A DNA stretch of 64,000 nucleotides from Syngnathus acus (Eukaryota > Chordata > Actinopteri > Syngnathiformes > Syngnathidae): contig NC_051100.1 in NCBI RefSeq assembly GCF_901709675.1, positions 11,318,786 to 11,382,785 on the forward strand. The letters run 5' to 3'. The position numbers and the translations under genes were made by a program. A model generated the notes under the pieces. That model had not been told where the DNA came from, did no database searches, and saw only the letters and a list, made by a program, of their open reading frames with translations. Below are positions 60,860-64,000 of this stretch, piece by piece; position 1 is the stretch's first letter, and each line of letters opens with the position of its first letter.

Positions 60860-61857
60860 GAGCGCTTGTCGCCAACGGCAATGGCAAGGCGCTCTTATGA
60901 TGGAAATATGTTGCCCGTTTTGGCCCGTGTGGGTTCAACATTAGTCAGCTGAGCACGGTGGGGGCAACGAACCCCCCCATTACTCCCGAGGCCTCCCCCA
61001 GGGCGGAGGCAGGTGCACTGTCCCCCCCCGACTCACACACAACGATCAGGCGGTTTTAATCGTGCCGGTTCAGCCTGTCCTCCTGGTCAATAAGTTATTC
61101 CCTCAACTGCTTTTGTTCCAGGCCGCCGTCTCTTTATTCACAGTAAATTCACTTTCTCCCGACGCCCTCGGGTACACACACAAACACACACGTGCAGCCG
61201 ACGAGCAAACCACTAGCAGATGTGCTTTCCATTAAACTTTGTATTTGGGGCCCGTGCCGTCTCAACGTTTGAGATCGCAGGCCGAGTAGGGTCATGATGT
61301 CGCTGTCACCCGATTGGCCGGCATTTTGAGTCAGCGTTTAAATCAGTGTTTTTCTGTCCTCTGATTGGTCAGTTAAAGCAAAACACATTTGTGCACATTT
61401 TTGGTTATGATGCATTTTCTTGGCTTTTGAAAATGTTTTTGAGATTGGATAAATATTGATTGTGATTGCAGCGTGAGTCGTGGCAGTTTTGTTGCATTTT
61501 TCCAGCTAATGAAGACGTGCCGTCGTGACATCATTATAGGCGCTTGCACTCGTTTAGCTTTTCACCTGAATGCCGGCGTCCGTAAGGAGCTCTCATTTAC
61601 ATGCTCGCCTTAAACATGCGCGTGACATTTGTGGGCCGCCACCCCCCGGCGAACGTAAGCCAGGCGGCCTTCGCAGTTGTTGGCCTCCTAATTAGGCCGA
61701 ATGAAGAAGTATTGAGGAGTCCATTTGCTTTGAAAAGCCAGCATAATAAAGCGCAAGTCACTGCTAAGCAGCTTCCCTTGACAACATCCTCCTCAGTGTA
61801 GCGCGCTTAAAAGGCCGGCGCAGCTACCCGCCTATTTACATCCCATCTGCCAGCTCT

Positions 61858-61903
61858 CACACACACCCATACACACACACACACACGCACACACACACAC
61901 ACA
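61858..61903. repeat. (CA)n microsatellite, interrupted
   Basis: CA units with CCATA and CG interruptions. Confidence 0.85.
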
Positions 61904-62969
61904 TGCAGGCGTCATTCCTAAAGACAAAAACAGCAGCGAAAAATGAACTCTTTCACTCCTTCTCGAGTCACAAAAGGCCTCCTCTCCCTTCTGCCTCCCT
62001 CTTTTCTTTGCTTTAATCTTCATTTGCATGAGCCCCCCCCCACACACACCCAAAAGCAAAATGTGTATAATCCTCTGCTTTTTAGCATCGTGTAATCCCA
62101 CCACCTCTCTGTGATGTCATTCTCCCCTTGTGGGTCCCACGTGAACAATTAGCTTGTAATCTGCAAACATACATTCTGTCATTGCAGAGATGAGACGTGG
62201 GGGGCAGGATGGGGGGGGTTGTTGGTGTGTGTGTGTGGGGGGGGCACCCTAGGGACCCGGTGAACAAACTGCTCAGCGCTCCCCTGTGTGGATTGACAAT
62301 CCAACTGGACTGCATTCATGTCACCTTTTTTGCTTTTGTGCTTGGGGAAAAAAATCCAATAGATAAAATGCATTTTATGATTTGTTTTTTTTGCCAAATG
62401 GTTTTGTTTACTTTTTACCCTTCACTTTGCATTTTGAGTTATTAGAACTCTATCATCCCAGGGATGGAGGGATGGAGAGATGGATGTATGTCTATTCATC
62501 CCACCAGACTGTAATAACCAACACAGCTTTTTTCCCCCAAGAGTAAATTTGAATTAAGTGCATTAAATTTATTTTGCTGGAATTTCTTTTGAATTTGTTT
62601 TTAAAGTAAAACATTCGTATCTAGCTGATTTTTATGTAGCCCAATAAAATGTATGCATCGTTTGATTATTCTTTTCCAGTGATGTATTTTTTTTAAAATA
62701 AAGACTAAAATTGAATGGAATATTCTCTCTAATAGAATTCAAATAAGCTCATGTGAATTTCATACACTGCAGGCCCAAATTCTTTGAGGGCATTTTAAGG
62801 GAAAAAAAAAAAAATTGATATCGAGGTGAAAGCACATTTTCGGCGTCATGTGTCTGCAGGTTTGTTCATAAACGTGATGTTCAACACAATTAAGGCTCAT
62901 TTGTTGAAACGTGCGTAAATGTTCTCAAATAAAAGAGTAAAGCAGTAAAATACGATCCATAATTTCTGT

Positions 62970-62975
62970 TTTATT
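62970..62975 (-). terminator. OLIG3 poly(A) signal AATAAA
   Basis: Plus-strand TTTATT about 0.53 kb beyond the OLIG3 stop. This is the best-placed canonical minus-strand signal I saw. Confidence 0.45.
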
Positions 62976-63498
62976 GAAATGTCATCCAGGTCCTCTGGGT
63001 GATTCATAATAAATATTTCCTCAACAATGTAAAAAAATAAAGACAGGCAGTCTCTGGGCGTAACAAAACGTCAACATTCGGGCAACATGCACAAAAGTAA
63101 CAAGAAAGGGAATCGAGATGTTTTTACAACGAGCCACTTAATGAGTCAATTGCAAAACTAAAGCCACTGTTTGCTACATTTTTGGAAAAGAAAAAAAAAC
63201 ATTTTATATGGAACTCACTTTTTTTGTTTAAATCCTTGGTACAAGGCACAAAGCGCAATCTTCATTTTCACAAAATAAAGAGAACCAAAATGTTCATGCA
63301 CAATTATTATTTTTTTTCTCGTTTTGTTTTTGTTTTGTTTTTACCTTCAATTTTGAAAGTGTCAGTCTTTCAGGAGTCCTTGGTACAAGGATAGAAATAA
63401 CACACATTTTCTCATATGGACCCAACAAGAAAACAGACAGCAACATGCACGAATTCGCGCGCCATGCCCTCAAAGAGTCTTTAGAAATGATCGACAAA

Positions 63499-64000
63499 TC
63501 ATTTCATGCCGTCCTTGGCCTCCCCCGTCAGTCTCGTCAGGCCGGAGGAGGTGATGGGGATGTGTGTTGGCGGCGGCGCGGGAGGAGCGGGAGGGGGCGG
63601 CACCTGGCAGATGGCGCACGGGCACGGCAACCCGGCCCAGTGCTGGAACCCGGAGCCCAGCTGCAGGCTGGGGGGCGCGGCGGCCGGCGAACCCTTCATC
63701 AAGGCGTGCGGGGCCCGGATGGGGAGGCTGGAGGACGTAGTGGACGTGGTGGACGACGACAGGCCGCCGCCCAGGAGCGGGTGTACTTGGTGGGCGGCGG
63801 CCGCGGCAGCAGCCGCCGCTGCCGCCGCCGCCGCGGCTCCCGGGTGCGCCACGGTGCCACAGTGGAAGGCCGAGTGCTGGCCGCCGTAGATTTCCCCCAC
63901 CAGCCGCTTCATCTCGTCCAGGGAGCTGTTGAGCATGAGGATGTAGTTCCGGGCCAGCAGCAGCGTGGCGATCTTGGACAGCTTGCGCACGGAGGGACCG
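63499..64000 (-). CDS. olig3: OLIG3, C-terminal half (partial, continues past window end)
   Basis: The visible 166 codons begin within the bHLH domain ([20 protein letters not shown], helix 2) and run to a TGA at 63499-63501. OLIG proteins are neural bHLH repressors that bind E-boxes; OLIG3 specifies dorsal spinal cord and hindbrain progenitors. The paralogue is set by [35 protein letters not shown] and an end in KDGMK. These match OLIG3 ([16 protein letters not shown]; end KDLLK) rather than OLIG2, which ends in SDAK. A run of 15 alanines is encoded at 63793-63837, followed by a Ser/Thr-rich stretch and a Pro-rich stretch near the C terminus. OLIG genes have their whole coding region in one exon, consistent with the open frame here. 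The basic region and helix 1 lie outside the window. Confidence 0.95.
   Translation of the reverse strand, partial: GPSVRKLSKIATLLLARNYILMLNSSLDEMKRLVGEIYGGQHSAFHCGTVAHPGAAAAAAAAAAAAAAAHQVHPLLGGGLSSSTTSTTSSSLPIRAPHALMKGSPAAAPPSLQLGSGFQHWAGLPCPCAICQVPPPPAPPAPPPTHIPITSSGLTRLTGEAKDGMK

Larger units (their letters stand above)
41771..63498. other. Gene-poor region beside OLIG3
   Basis: About 21.7 kb with no recognised protein gene. AT-rich, repeat-bearing stretches alternate with blocks of 100-300 bp dense in TAATTA/ATTA, CAGCTG and ATGCAAAT words, notably 41915-42200, 45170-45260, 46650-47000, 48480-48560, 54930-55050, 55540-55680, 60840-60960 and 61560-61830. Large intergenic regions with such blocks are usual beside developmental transcription factor genes such as OLIG3; conservation cannot be shown from one sequence. 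The remaining frames are short and overlap on both strands. Confidence 0.6.

Noticed and set aside
1-64000. CRISPR arrays, operons, ribosome-binding sites, rRNA and tRNA genes.
   Set aside because: The DNA is from an animal nucleus; no direct-repeat/spacer pattern or complete tRNA cloverleaf was seen.

Overview
This is vertebrate nuclear DNA, almost certainly from a teleost fish. The genes are split into many small exons with GT/AG borders and short introns. CA/TG microsatellites are abundant, and there are hAT and Tc1/mariner-type MITEs, LINE fragments and pieces of a dispersed repeat common in teleost genomes. The species cannot be named from the sequence.

Layout. (1) 1-6.7 kb: intergenic, with one broken LINE reverse-transcriptase fragment. 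(2) 6.78-12.08 kb, minus strand: a complete 7-exon PGBD5, a domesticated piggyBac transposase. (3) 13.33-17.90 kb, plus strand: a complete 17-exon COG2, a Golgi tether subunit, head to head with PGBD5 as in human. (4) 18-28 kb: intergenic and rich in mobile elements: an internally deleted hAT element, a small palindromic hAT MITE, and a retroposon whose target duplication overlaps that of the MITE. (5) 28.07-32.03 kb, plus strand: a complete 12-exon equilibrative nucleoside transporter, best match SLC29A1/ENT1. (6) 34.72-41.06 kb, minus strand: a complete 14-exon atlastin-2 (ATL2), tail to tail with SLC29A1. (7) 41.1-63.5 kb: about 22 kb with no recognised protein gene, apart from two weak plus-strand exon candidates. 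It contains GC-balanced, homeobox-motif-rich blocks of the sort found around developmental regulators. (8) 63.50-64.00 kb, minus strand: the C-terminal half of OLIG3, a neural bHLH factor, running off the window edge.

The genes do not form a functional cluster: COG2 (Golgi), ATL2 (ER fusion) and ENT1 (plasma membrane) are housekeeping-type genes, while PGBD5 and OLIG3 are neural. The whole-gene reconstructions are well supported because every exon joins its neighbour in frame (552, 755, 445 and 620 residues). I found no clearly undescribed system. The best leads are a possible spliced microprotein opposite the ATL2 promoter, two in-frame alternative first junctions in ATL2, a histidine-rich expansion in PGBD5, two perfect short palindromes, and a tandem repeat inside the predicted ATL2 3' UTR.
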